From the NCBI RefSeq assembly GCF_016415625.1, contig NZ_WBXP01000035.1, positions 1 to 38,886 of the forward strand: a stretch of DNA of 38,886 bases, read 5' to 3'. Positions 31,789 through 38,886 of the stretch are shown here, one piece after another (the stretch's first letter is position 1; every line of letters begins with the position of its first letter). This stretch comes from Shimwellia pseudoproteus (GTDB lineage: Bacteria > Pseudomonadota > Gammaproteobacteria > Enterobacterales > Enterobacteriaceae). The position numbers were made by a program, and so were the translations under genes. Under the pieces are notes generated by a model. It saw only the letters and a program-made list of their open reading frames with translations, searched no databases and was not told the origin of the DNA.

Positions 31789-33663
31789 ATGAGCGATAAA
31801 TCAACTGAACTTCATGCCCCCTTTGGGACAATTTTAGGTTATGCGCCGGGTGGCGTGGCGATCTACTCTTCAGATTACAGCAGCGTCAATCGCGAGGAAT
31901 TCCCGGATGATGCCGCCTTCAGAAACTATCTCAACAGCGAATATATGGGTTACAAATGGCAGTGTGTGGAGTTCGCCCGGCGCTTTTTGTACCTCAATTA
32001 CGGCGTGGTGTTCACCGATGTCGGGATGGCCTATGAGATTTTTGCGCTACGCTTTTTACGCCAGGTGGTCAACGACGACATTTTACCCCTCCAGGCGTTT
32101 GCCAACGGTAGCCAGCGGGCACCGGTTCCCGGTTCGCTGCTTATCTGGGATGAAGGCGGTGAATTCAACCGGACCGGCCACGTGGCGATTATTACCCAAG
32201 TCTGTCATACCCGGGTGCGTATTGTCGAACAGAATGTGATTCACTCCGCCCTGCCCACCGGCCAGCAATGGACCCGGGAACTGCCGCTGGAGAATCGTGA
32301 CGGTCACTATTATTTGCACGACACCTTCGACGACACCACCCTGCTCGGCTGGATGATCCAGACATCCGATACCCAATATAGCCTGCCGGCGCCGCAAACC
32401 GACACCCGGCTACTGGGGATCCACAGTGCCAGCATTCCCCAGCAGGGACAGTTTGACGGCCAGTGGCTCGATACCACCGATCCGGTTGAGAGCGCCTATG
32501 TTCAGGCTAATGGCCACACCATTAATGCCAATCCCTGCCACTACTACACCATTTCAGAAAGCGCAGAGCAGGCGCTGATTCAGGCCACCAACGAAGTCCA
32601 TCTGATGTACCTGCACGCCACCGATAAGGTGATGAAAGATGACAACCTGCTGGCGCTGTTTGATATTCCCAAAGTGTTATGGCCCCGGCTGCGCCTCTCC
32701 TGGCAGCAGCGTCGCCATCATATGATAACCGGGCGGCTGGATTTCTGTATGGATGAGCGCGGCCTCAAAGTGTACGAGTACAATGCGGATTCGGCCTCCT
32801 GCCATACCGAAGCAGGCCTGATCCTTGAGAAATGGGCGCGTCAGGGTGGTATTAGCGGCGGTGACAACCCCGGTGAACATTTGCTGGATGCCCTGGCGGC
32901 CACCTGGAAACACAGCCAGGCCCGCCCTTTTGTGCATCTGTTGCAGGATGATGATGTCGAAGAAAATTACCACACCCTGTTTATGCAACGCGCCCTGACC
33001 AAAGCCGGGTTTGACAGCAAGATCCTGCGCGGCCTGGGGGAATTACAGTGGAGCGCCACCGGACAGTTGATCGACGGGGATGGCCGGGAAGTCAACTGCG
33101 TGTGGAAAACCTGGGCCTGGGAAACCGCCCTTGATCAGCTCCGGGCCGAAAGCGAAGGTGAACCGGCGGCGCTCTCTATCCGTACCGGGCACCCTCAGCA
33201 CAACGTGCGGCTAATGGATGTCTTATTACGCCCGGAAGTGCTGGTGTTTGAACCCTTGTGGACCGCCATCCCCAGTAATAAGGCCATTTTGCCGATCCTC
33301 TGGTCGCTCTTCCCCCACCACCGTTACCTGCTGAATGCCGACTTTGCGCTGAATGACGAACTGATCAATAGCGGTTACGCAGTCAAACCTATTGCCGGAC
33401 GCTGCGGGAGCAATATCGGCCTGGTCCAGCAGAGTGAAGTGCTGGATGAAACCAGCGGTAAATTCTCCCACCAGACCAATATTTACCAGCAGTTGTGGTG
33501 CCTGCCGAAGGTGGACAACCGTTATATTCAGGTCTGTACCTTCACCACCGGTGGCCACTATGGCGGCGCCTGCCTGCGTACTGACCCGACCCTGGTGATT
33601 AAAAAAGAGAGTGATATTGACCCACTGCGCATCCTCGAAGACGCACAATTTCTTAACCGTTAA
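31789..33663 (+). CDS. gsp: Bifunctional glutathionylspermidine synthetase/amidase
   Basis: 624 residues (E. coli 619). The N-terminal CHAP amidase domain has Cys59 in YKWQCVEFARRF, His131 in GHVAIIT and Asn149 in VEQNVIHS, which match the E. coli catalytic positions. The C-terminal ATP-grasp-like synthetase begins around residue 200, with strongly conserved runs (LFDIPKVLWPRLRLSWQ, FCMDERGLKVYEYNADS, PIAGRCGSNI). It joins glutathione to spermidine with ATP and also hydrolyses the product, in the cytosol. The start at 31789 aligns with E. coli. A GTG-initiated longer frame from 31735 is rejected. Confidence 0.97.
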   Translation: MSDKSTELHAPFGTILGYAPGGVAIYSSDYSSVNREEFPDDAAFRNYLNSEYMGYKWQCVEFARRFLYLNYGVVFTDVGMAYEIFALRFLRQVVNDDILPLQAFANGSQRAPVPGSLLIWDEGGEFNRTGHVAIITQVCHTRVRIVEQNVIHSALPTGQQWTRELPLENRDGHYYLHDTFDDTTLLGWMIQTSDTQYSLPAPQTDTRLLGIHSASIPQQGQFDGQWLDTTDPVESAYVQANGHTINANPCHYYTISESAEQALIQATNEVHLMYLHATDKVMKDDNLLALFDIPKVLWPRLRLSWQQRRHHMITGRLDFCMDERGLKVYEYNADSASCHTEAGLILEKWARQGGISGGDNPGEHLLDALAATWKHSQARPFVHLLQDDDVEENYHTLFMQRALTKAGFDSKILRGLGELQWSATGQLIDGDGREVNCVWKTWAWETALDQLRAESEGEPAALSIRTGHPQHNVRLMDVLLRPEVLVFEPLWTAIPSNKAILPILWSLFPHHRYLLNADFALNDELINSGYAVKPIAGRCGSNIGLVQQSEVLDETSGKFSHQTNIYQQLWCLPKVDNRYIQVCTFTTGGHYGGACLRTDPTLVIKKESDIDPLRILEDAQFLNR

Positions 33664-33689
33664 TGTCCCTTCCCCCGGCAGCCATTGTC

Positions 33690-33712
33690 GGGGGGTTCCT
33701 GGGAATCCCCCC
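33690..33712 (+). terminator. Hairpin after gsp
   Basis: GGGGGGTTC (33690-33698) pairs with GAATCCCCCC (33703-33712), with one bulged T and a 4-base loop. There is only a weak T-run (TCCCTGTCCTT). Likely the gsp terminator. Confidence 0.5.
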
Positions 33713-33848
33713 TCCCTGTCCTTCGCATAAAATAACCCGTTACCAGCGCATTTATTGCTAAGCAATTATTCAACTAAATAGCTACCAACCGCCCATCACT
33801 GCTGCTGTTTAACAAAAAATGCATTTTAGCCCGCAAATATTCTTAAAA

Positions 33849-33865
33849 ATTAAGGTTTCCTTAAG
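33849..33865 (+). promoter_or_regulatory. PmrA (BasR) box upstream of yrbL
   Basis: ATTAAG-GTTTC-CTTAAG fits the PmrA box (two YTTAAK half-sites 5 bp apart) with one mismatch in the first half. A TAACAT -10 candidate (33875-33880) follows at a spacing that puts the box over the -35, as at known PmrA-activated promoters. E. coli yrbL is reported to be under PhoP/BasR control. Confidence 0.65.
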
Positions 33866-33911
33866 CATTGTTGCTAACATAAATCTGCTTTTTTAAAAAA
33901 AGGAGATCATT

Positions 33912-34574
33912 GTGCAACTACAGCTCGGCGCCGCAATTGGTAAAGGCCGTCACCGGCAGTGTTTTGTTCATCCCGATAATAAAGATCTTTGCATTAAAGT
34001 GGTACATTCACTGGAGCACGGTGGTGATAAAGAATTACGCAGAGAACTTCGTTATTATCGTCACCTTGAGCAACGCGCGATTAGCTGGGAGATAGTGCCA
34101 CGCCATTATGGCGAGGTTGCCACTGATCAGGGTACCGGATATATCTATGATTTAGTTCGCGATTATAATGGCGACACGTCCCGCGACCTCGGTCATTATC
34201 TGAAGCTGGGGCAAAAAAGCGGTGATTTTAACTGGCTGACGCCACTGCTGGCTGCGCTGCGCATCCAGCTGGAAAAGGATCGCATTGTCACCATGACCCT
34301 GAAACCGGGCAATATCCTGGTAAAACGGCTCAGTGAAAACCACGCGTTGCTGGTGATTGTTGATAATATTGGTGAGGCCAGTTTGATCCCGGCGGCGTCC
34401 TATTCCCGTTATTTTTATAACAAAAAAATGGACCGTATCTGGCGTCGCTTTATGATTCTGCTGGAAAAGTACGGCTATCGTGCCCCGGAAGATATCATGC
34501 TCCCCGGCATTGATAAACAGCAACTGCATGGCCTGGCCGTTAGTAACCATTTTGGGTTACCGGCACCGCACTAA
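33912..34574 (+). CDS. yrbL: YrbL family protein (kinase-like fold, PhoP/PmrA regulon member)
   Basis: 220 residues (E. coli YrbL 210). Shared blocks are GAAIGKGRHRQCFVHP, LCIKVVHS, DKELRRELRYYRHL, GTGYIYDLVRDY, RIVTMTLKPGNILVKR and VIVDNIGEASLIP. The glycine-rich start, IKV lysine, LKPGNIL and DNIGE together look like a reduced protein-kinase fold, but a canonical HRD catalytic Asp is absent (TLKPGN). The function is unknown. It starts with GTG, supported by AGGAG 6 bp upstream. It is monocistronic, with a PmrA-like box upstream and a terminator downstream. Confidence 0.9.
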   Translation: MQLQLGAAIGKGRHRQCFVHPDNKDLCIKVVHSLEHGGDKELRRELRYYRHLEQRAISWEIVPRHYGEVATDQGTGYIYDLVRDYNGDTSRDLGHYLKLGQKSGDFNWLTPLLAALRIQLEKDRIVTMTLKPGNILVKRLSENHALLVIVDNIGEASLIPAASYSRYFYNKKMDRIWRRFMILLEKYGYRAPEDIMLPGIDKQQLHGLAVSNHFGLPAPH

Positions 34575-34612
34575 GGGTATTATTCCCCGCGCCTTTCTTC
34601 GAGCGAATAATT

Positions 34613-34640
34613 AACCGGATGCCAGCGCGTCCGGTTTATT
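34613..34640. terminator. Bidirectional terminator between yrbL and the EamA gene
   Basis: AACCGGA (34613-34619) and TCCGGTT (34630-34636), followed by TATTTCC on the plus strand and AATTATTC on the minus strand. It lies between two convergent genes. Confidence 0.75.
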
Positions 34641-34672
34641 TCCTTCACCACAAGCCAGTCCACTATAAGATA

Positions 34673-35575
34673 TTAGCCGGGACGCGTGCGGGCCAGTTGT
34701 CCACCGCTGACAATCAGCCATACCGCAATACCGACCACTGTCGCCCCGCCGATAAATCGGCTGTTCAGGGTTTCCCCCAGCACCAGATATCCCCACAATA
34801 GCGCAAACGGCGGGATTAAAAATGTCACCGTCAGGGTGCGCAGCGGCCCAATATCCGCAATTAGCCGGAAATAAAGCCTATACGCCAGCGCGGTACACAG
34901 CAGGCCCAACGCAATAACTGCCCCCCAAATCTCCCCCTGCCACCAGGGTATTGCCGGGCCGCTCACCAGCGATCCGCCAAAAAAAGGCAATAAAAACAGC
35001 GTTGCCCCCAGTTGGCTGCCGAAAGCGAGGATGTTAGGGTCCAGCCCGCCGCGATCGGAAATCCAGCGCCGGGTCAGAAATCCGGCCAGCGCATAACAGC
35101 TGGTTGCGGTTAAACAGGCCACCGCACCGGCCAGAATATTGGCCGGTATATGGCCGCCACCGGGCAGAACAATCACCACAATCCCCCCTAACCCCAGTAG
35201 TACCCCCAACCACTTGCGGGGGGTCAGCCGTTCACCAAACAGCCCACAACCAATAATCGCCCCCATCAGTGGGGTGGTGGCATTGAAGATTGCCGAGTAC
35301 CCCGCCGGAACCCATTTTGCCGCCAGGCAATACATAAAGAACGGCACCCCGGAATTAATCACCCCTAATAGCAGTGCGGGCCTGAATTTACCGGCAAAAC
35401 TTACCGGCGATGGCAAACAGGCCAGCACAGCAGCCAGCCCCAGGGCACCAAATAACACCCGCAGGAATGCGCTATTCAGGGCGCCAAATTCAGGGGCGAT
35501 AATACGCATAAAAAGAAAGCTGGCCCCCCATAGCGCGGCCAGGGTTAACAAGCGAAGATAATCAGATAACCGCAT
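34673..35575 (-). CDS. EamA-family (DMT superfamily) transporter
   Basis: 300 residues with ten predicted helices in two EamA repeats, beginning MRLSDYLRLLTLAALWGASFLFMRI (a typical DMT start). FGERLTPRKWLGVLLGLGGI ends the first repeat, and LGETLNSRFIGGATVVGIAVWL ends the second. DMT proteins export metabolites or amino acids. The substrate is unknown. The start is set at 35575 because AGGAG lies 5 bp upstream. A 37-residue N-terminal extension in the open frame is rejected. It is divergent from a LysR regulator, a common pairing for this family. Confidence 0.9.
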   Translation of the reverse strand: MRLSDYLRLLTLAALWGASFLFMRIIAPEFGALNSAFLRVLFGALGLAAVLACLPSPVSFAGKFRPALLLGVINSGVPFFMYCLAAKWVPAGYSAIFNATTPLMGAIIGCGLFGERLTPRKWLGVLLGLGGIVVIVLPGGGHIPANILAGAVACLTATSCYALAGFLTRRWISDRGGLDPNILAFGSQLGATLFLLPFFGGSLVSGPAIPWWQGEIWGAVIALGLLCTALAYRLYFRLIADIGPLRTLTVTFLIPPFALLWGYLVLGETLNSRFIGGATVVGIAVWLIVSGGQLARTRPG

Positions 35576-35727
35576 AAGGACTCCTGTTGGTAGCCGTTTT
35601 TCTGCTATAAAAATAAGCGTCGAGGCGCGATACCGGACAACAAGCAGCAGTGTAAAACTGGCCGTTGTGGCCCGACAAACCAGCAATTCTTTGCGCGTTA
35701 AGTTTTTCTACTCTATCGCTGATGACC

Positions 35728-36630
35728 ATGATGAAACTGCCACCTTTACATGCGGTAATGTGTTTTGAATCCGTCGCCCGCCACCTGAGTATTAAACTGG
35801 CGGCGGAAGAGCTCTGTGTTACCGCCAGCGCGGTAAGCCAGCAAATCGCCAAACTGGAAGATATGCTCAGCACCCGGTTATTTGTCCGCGCTACCCGGCG
35901 GCTGGCGTTAACCACTGAGGGGCAGCTTTACCTCGGCGCCATACGCCCGGCACTGCTGCAAATAGCCGCCGCCACCCAGCGCCTGACGGACACTACCGGC
36001 CAACAGCGGCTTACCCTCAGTTGCACCAGTGGTTTTGCCATGCAGTGGCTATTGCCCCGGTTACCCGACTGTGAGCGGGCCTGCCCGGCCCTGGAGATCC
36101 AGATCAGTACCACCAACCGCCGTGTTGATCTGCTGAGTGAGGGGATCGATTTTGCGGTCAGGCACGGTAGCGGCCAGTATCCGGGCCTGATCGCTGAATG
36201 CCTGCTGAACGACAATTTACAGCCGGTATGCAGCCCGCGGCTGATCTCCCCCCGGCAGCCAATATTGTCCCCTCAGGATGTGGCGCACTACCCGCTGTTG
36301 CATGATGAGCACCGGCAGGACTGGTCCCTGTGGTTTAGCGCTTGCGGTATCGCCAATGCCGATTCGGCCAGGGGGCCGGTATTTACTGACTCAAACGGCG
36401 TGCTGGATGCCGCACTCGCCGGAAAAGGCATCGCCCTTATGCGCCAGGCGCTGGTGGCCAGGGAGTTACAGCAGGGGTTACTGGTCAGCCCGCTGGGCAA
36501 GACGCTCGCCGCCCCGCTCGCGTATTACCTGGTTTACGATCCCTCGGCCATGTTACGTAAAGCGGGGCGATGCTTCAGGGACTGGATCACCGCCGCCGCC
36601 CTGGCCAGCCACCATCGTTACCCCGGTTGA
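35728..36630 (+). CDS. LysR-family regulator, GcvA-like
   Basis: 300 residues. The N-terminus MKLPPLHAVMCFESVARHLSIKLAAEELCVTASAVSQQIAKLED resembles the GcvA/AmpR branch, with the HTH at about residues 18-40. The effector domain holds GIDFAVRHGSGQYPGL, a GcvA-type block. Starts at ATG 35722, 35728 and 35731 are possible. I chose 35728 by comparison with family length, as no clear RBS is seen. It is divergent from the EamA transporter, its likely target. The intergenic region (35576-35727) contains GGCC-N5-GGCC but no obvious T-N11-A site. Confidence 0.88.
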   Translation: MMKLPPLHAVMCFESVARHLSIKLAAEELCVTASAVSQQIAKLEDMLSTRLFVRATRRLALTTEGQLYLGAIRPALLQIAAATQRLTDTTGQQRLTLSCTSGFAMQWLLPRLPDCERACPALEIQISTTNRRVDLLSEGIDFAVRHGSGQYPGLIAECLLNDNLQPVCSPRLISPRQPILSPQDVAHYPLLHDEHRQDWSLWFSACGIANADSARGPVFTDSNGVLDAALAGKGIALMRQALVARELQQGLLVSPLGKTLAAPLAYYLVYDPSAMLRKAGRCFRDWITAAALASHHRYPG

Positions 36631-36708
36631 TCCAGCCGTGCGGCGTTCCCCGCCTCTCCCGCACAACGTGCCAGACTAAAGGAAACGGATCGGCTAACAG
36701 GGGGAACA

Positions 36709-37137
36709 ATGAACTATCCGGCTGTGATTCTCTGTTTGTCTGCGGGGCTGCTGCTGTCGGGGTGTGACAGTAATAAGCGCCATATTGAGCAGGTGCTGCG
36801 CTGTGGCTACGCGGTTGATACCCTGGGCGATGAGGCCGCCAGAACAGAATACCACCGTAATGAACGGGCGGCCCTCGGCGGTAAGCTGCCGGTTATCGAT
36901 CGTTACCCGTTAATGCGTTTTGGGCAGTACGCCAGAGAGGACCGCGATAGCACTCAGGCGCTGCTGGTCAATGAATACAACTCCCGTGGCTGTATGGCGC
37001 TGCATCACCAGCCCCCGATTGCCACACAACAAACGCCGCCCGCCATCAATACTGCCGAGGTGCCGATTGTCGAGATGCCGCCACCGGAAAGCGGCGGTCT
37101 GCCGTTGCTTTTGCCCCTGATGAGCAATGATGCCTGA
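36709..37137 (+). CDS. Small lipoprotein with paired Cys, copy A
   Basis: 142 residues. The lipobox is LLLSGC with acylated Cys19. After the signal the pattern is DSNKRHIEQVLRC (Cys32), then a charged helical region with AREDRDSTQALL, and NSRGCMALHHQ (Cys95), so one disulfide between Cys32 and Cys95 is likely. The tail (about 40 residues) is Pro-rich. It is clearly paralogous to the lipoprotein at 37874. AGGGGGA lies upstream of the ATG. I recognise no named family. Residue 20 is Asp, which favours retention in the inner membrane by the Lol +2 rule. Confidence 0.75.
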   Translation: MNYPAVILCLSAGLLLSGCDSNKRHIEQVLRCGYAVDTLGDEAARTEYHRNERAALGGKLPVIDRYPLMRFGQYAREDRDSTQALLVNEYNSRGCMALHHQPPIATQQTPPAINTAEVPIVEMPPPESGGLPLLLPLMSNDA

Positions 37138-37207
37138 TACGCGGCGGGGCATTGCCAGCGCGGTGGGCCGCCAGCAGGAATACTGGCGGGAGCCTCGCTA
37201 TTCGCGC

Positions 37208-37230
37208 ACGGCTGTAATAGCCGTTATTTT
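37208..37230 (+). terminator. Rho-independent terminator after lipoprotein A
   Basis: ACGGCT-GTAAT-AGCCGT followed by TATTTT. It overlaps the stop codon of the convergent gene. Another hairpin (37168-37189, CCGCCAG/CTGGCGG) lies upstream without a T-run. Confidence 0.65.
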
Positions 37231-37595
37231 AGTCGCGGCCGCCGGACGATAACCGCATCCGGCCCCAGCCCCGCATATTTGCCGAACATCAGCGCTGTCG
37301 TCAGCGCGACGGGCATCACGGGGAGGCGACATCTGATGCGCCGCAGCGGCGCCTGCTCTACCGGACGATCCTCTGCCCCCTGGCGGGAGCAGTCCGGGCA
37401 AACCCAGCCCTGCGGGCAGTGCCGCCAGCCCGCCTGATGGGCCAGTGAGAACAGCCGTTCGGCGCTTTCCAGCACCGATTGCCGGGTGCCTTCCGCCACA
37501 ATATTCAGTGAATTTCCGTCGCAGCCTACTGTGCCAGACGTCTGGTTATAAACTTCACCACCTGTTATACAGCGCAACGTTATATGTACAGCCAT
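37224..37595 (-). CDS. Cys-rich protein of unknown function
   Basis: 123 residues from an ATG at 37595 with AAGGA 8 bp upstream. The reverse frame extends further but without RBS support. The middle carries WRHCPQGWVCPDC, a cluster (C-x6-C-x2-C) that could bind zinc, and earlier Cys occur in TLRC and TVGCDGN. The C-terminal 45 residues are Arg- and Ala-rich. No signal peptide is seen. It sits on the opposite strand between the two paralogous lipoprotein genes. I do not recognise it. Confidence 0.55.
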   Translation of the reverse strand: MAVHITLRCITGGEVYNQTSGTVGCDGNSLNIVAEGTRQSVLESAERLFSLAHQAGWRHCPQGWVCPDCSRQGAEDRPVEQAPLRRIRCRLPVMPVALTTALMFGKYAGLGPDAVIVRRPRLK

Positions 37596-37873
37596 GATCA
37601 ACATCCTTGAAAGTTGCAATTTATCCAGCCGGCAGATACCGGGCCCAGCGCACTCACGGCACATACCAGCCAGGAGCCCAGCGCCATTGCACGCTACGTC
37701 GCACTGAATGTAGCACAGCCCCCGGCGGATGCTGGCCGGCTCGCGAAATTCGCATTAATTGCAGTGCCAAATGACACAGGCGGATCACGCAATTGCCATG
37801 ATGGCTTCCATACTGATAGTACCGCGGGGTAATACTCTGCCGGACAGTATGATTCTGATGACAGGGAGGTCCA
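37596..37873. other. Divergent intergenic region upstream of lipoprotein B
   Basis: 278 bp with no convincing gene. It should contain the promoters of the Cys-rich gene (leftward) and of lipoprotein B (rightward). AGGGAGG precedes the lipoprotein B GTG start. I saw no clear operator. Confidence 0.5.
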
Positions 37874-38242
37874 GTGAAATACCTGATAGCAATGATATGG
37901 GGTATCGGTACCCTACTGCTCGCGGGCTGTGACAATCAATCCCGCCATGTGGAACAATTGTTGCGCTGCAATCTGGCGGTGGAGGCATTGGGAAGCCCCC
38001 AGGCGAAGAAAAATTTTGCCCGTAACGAAGTCACCGTATTTACCAGCCAGATGCAGGATATTACCCCTGATGAACTGCTGGTGCTGGACAGCCTGGCGCG
38101 GGAGGAGCTGAAATCCCCTTCCCTGACCGCCCGTAACCAGCTGGTGCGGATGGTCGCCACCTGGAATAGCCAGGCGTGTATGGACTTACACCAGCAGGCG
38201 GCCATTTCGGGGAGCCAACTACAGCACTTGCTCGGGGGATGA
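37874..38242 (+). CDS. Small lipoprotein with paired Cys, copy B
   Basis: 122 residues from a GTG start with AGGGAGG 4 bp upstream. The lipobox is LLLAGC with Cys19 at the same position as in copy A, followed by DNQSRHVEQLLRC (Cys32), AVEALG, RNE, LAREELKSPSLTARNQLV and WNSQACMDLHQQ (Cys102). It matches copy A in order across about 90 residues (RH-EQ-LRC, AV--LG, RNE, ARE, NS--CM-LH-Q) but lacks the Pro-rich tail. The Asp after the acyl Cys again suggests the inner membrane. Function unknown. Confidence 0.75.
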   Translation: MKYLIAMIWGIGTLLLAGCDNQSRHVEQLLRCNLAVEALGSPQAKKNFARNEVTVFTSQMQDITPDELLVLDSLAREELKSPSLTARNQLVRMVATWNSQACMDLHQQAAISGSQLQHLLGG

Positions 38243-38685
38243 GCTATGTCGACATCAGGTGGTGTCTACGGGATAGCGAGTACAACATCTCAGCGTTATG
38301 CCCCAGACCTTGATTTATAGGTTCAAAAAACAGAGCCAGAAACACCAGCTGTAATTGAAGGAAAAATGACATGCTCAATTATTAAACATAATATTACGCC
38401 ATCATTTTTTCAAACTGCGATATGGAAACATTCGGAGCGCAAGCCATCACGTGCTGGAAATAAACATATACTAGATGGTTACATCCTTTATTATGCCAGG
38501 TGGTTATTTTGTGTACTAACACTAAAGATTTTATGAAGTAAGAATATACACATTAACATAAGGCGATTTATATTATTTGTTAAAAGCGTCCCAATAATAA
38601 TAATTTTAATGATTTTTTTATAGCAAATCCAATTGATGCTATGTACTATTGATTAATCAGTGGAATCTCGAATGAGTGATGAACA
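38243..38685. other. AT-rich region before the interrupted polysaccharide gene
   Basis: 443 bp with a sharp fall in GC compared with everything to the left, most extreme after about 38360. No complete gene is recognised. A 24-codon ORF (38246-38320) is followed in the same frame by a further open stretch to 38536, listed separately. The rest (38537-38685) is mostly A/T and may be a promoter region or degraded insert. Confidence 0.6.
38246..38536 (+). pseudogene. Possible gene remnant with an internal TAG
   Basis: ATG at 38246 reads MSTSGGVYGIASTTSQRYAP... for 24 codons to a TAG (38318-38320). The same frame then stays open for 71 more codons, VQKTEPETPAVIEGKMTCSI..., to a TGA at 38534-38536. 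GGGGG(A)TGAG lies upstream. An internal ATG at 38366 has GAAGGA close by. This could be a decayed gene, or chance in AT-rich DNA. No family is recognised. Confidence 0.25.
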
Positions 38686-38746
38686 ATGAAAGTCAATTTA
38701 ACTGGTGCTGTTGGTGGCGGAAATTTTGGTGATGAGTTTATTTTAA
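38686..38746 (+). pseudogene. Polysaccharide pyruvyl transferase-like gene, 5' end, cut by IS5
   Basis: The first 20 codons read MKVNLTGAVGGGNFGDEFIL. The G-x-GGGNFGDE-x-IL pattern is the N-terminal signature of the polysaccharide pyruvyl transferase family (CsaB/WcaK-like), enzymes that add ketal pyruvate to surface polysaccharides. The IS5 end follows directly at 38747. The fused frame would run only 7 more codons into the IS before a stop. The rest of the gene should lie beyond the IS, outside the window. The DNA is AT-rich, as is usual for capsule or O-antigen loci. Confidence 0.6.

Positions 38747-38886
<140 letters not shown>

Overview
The window looks like chromosomal DNA from a GC-rich member of the Enterobacteriaceae. 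The evidence is a full nikABCDE-nikR nickel operon with an exact NikR operator, a bifunctional glutathionylspermidine synthetase/amidase, YrbL with a PmrA-type box, an omptin protease and an AcrB-class pump. I cannot name the species with confidence. Both edges lie in insertion sequences of the IS5 family: bases 1-96 are the 3' end of an IS903 copy, and bases 38747-38886 are the 5' end of an IS5 (ISKpn26-like) copy.

Left part (about 100-13850). The nik operon reads leftward. Divergent from it is a three-gene operon encoding a Tat-exported transglutaminase-like protein, a MerT-like membrane protein and a MerP-like periplasmic HMA protein. Then come an alpha/beta hydrolase, a thioredoxin-domain protein, an AraC regulator with a truncated GATase1 domain divergent from an HD-domain (cyanamide hydratase-like) protein, an omptin, and a LysR/PACE-efflux divergent pair.

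Middle part (13877-24549). An OprB-type porin is followed by what looks like an organosulfur or aromatic-compound scavenging cluster. It holds a sensorless sigma-54 activator (SfnR-like) divergent from a -24/-12 promoter, an FAD/NAD(P)-binding protein, an NtaA/SnaA/DszA-type flavin monooxygenase, an MFS transporter and two paralogous DszC/SfnB-type acyl-CoA-dehydrogenase-fold oxidoreductases. A 58-residue unknown protein sits downstream of the second one. The porin may bring substrates in, the MFS protein may move them across the inner membrane, and the flavin enzymes may oxidise them. No flavin reductase is visible.

Right part (24963-38886). A RomA-like metallo-beta-lactamase-fold protein, a small secreted protein and a RamA/MarA-like activator lead directly into an RND efflux pair (adaptor lipoprotein and AcrB-class pump). 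Next come gsp, yrbL, an EamA exporter divergent from a GcvA-like LysR regulator, and two paralogous small lipoproteins that flank an oppositely oriented Cys-rich unknown. After 38243 the DNA becomes strikingly AT-rich. It leads into the first 20 codons of a polysaccharide pyruvyl transferase-like gene, which the IS5 element has cut, suggesting the edge of a surface-polysaccharide or otherwise acquired region.

All family calls were made by eye from motifs and remembered relatives. No database search was run.
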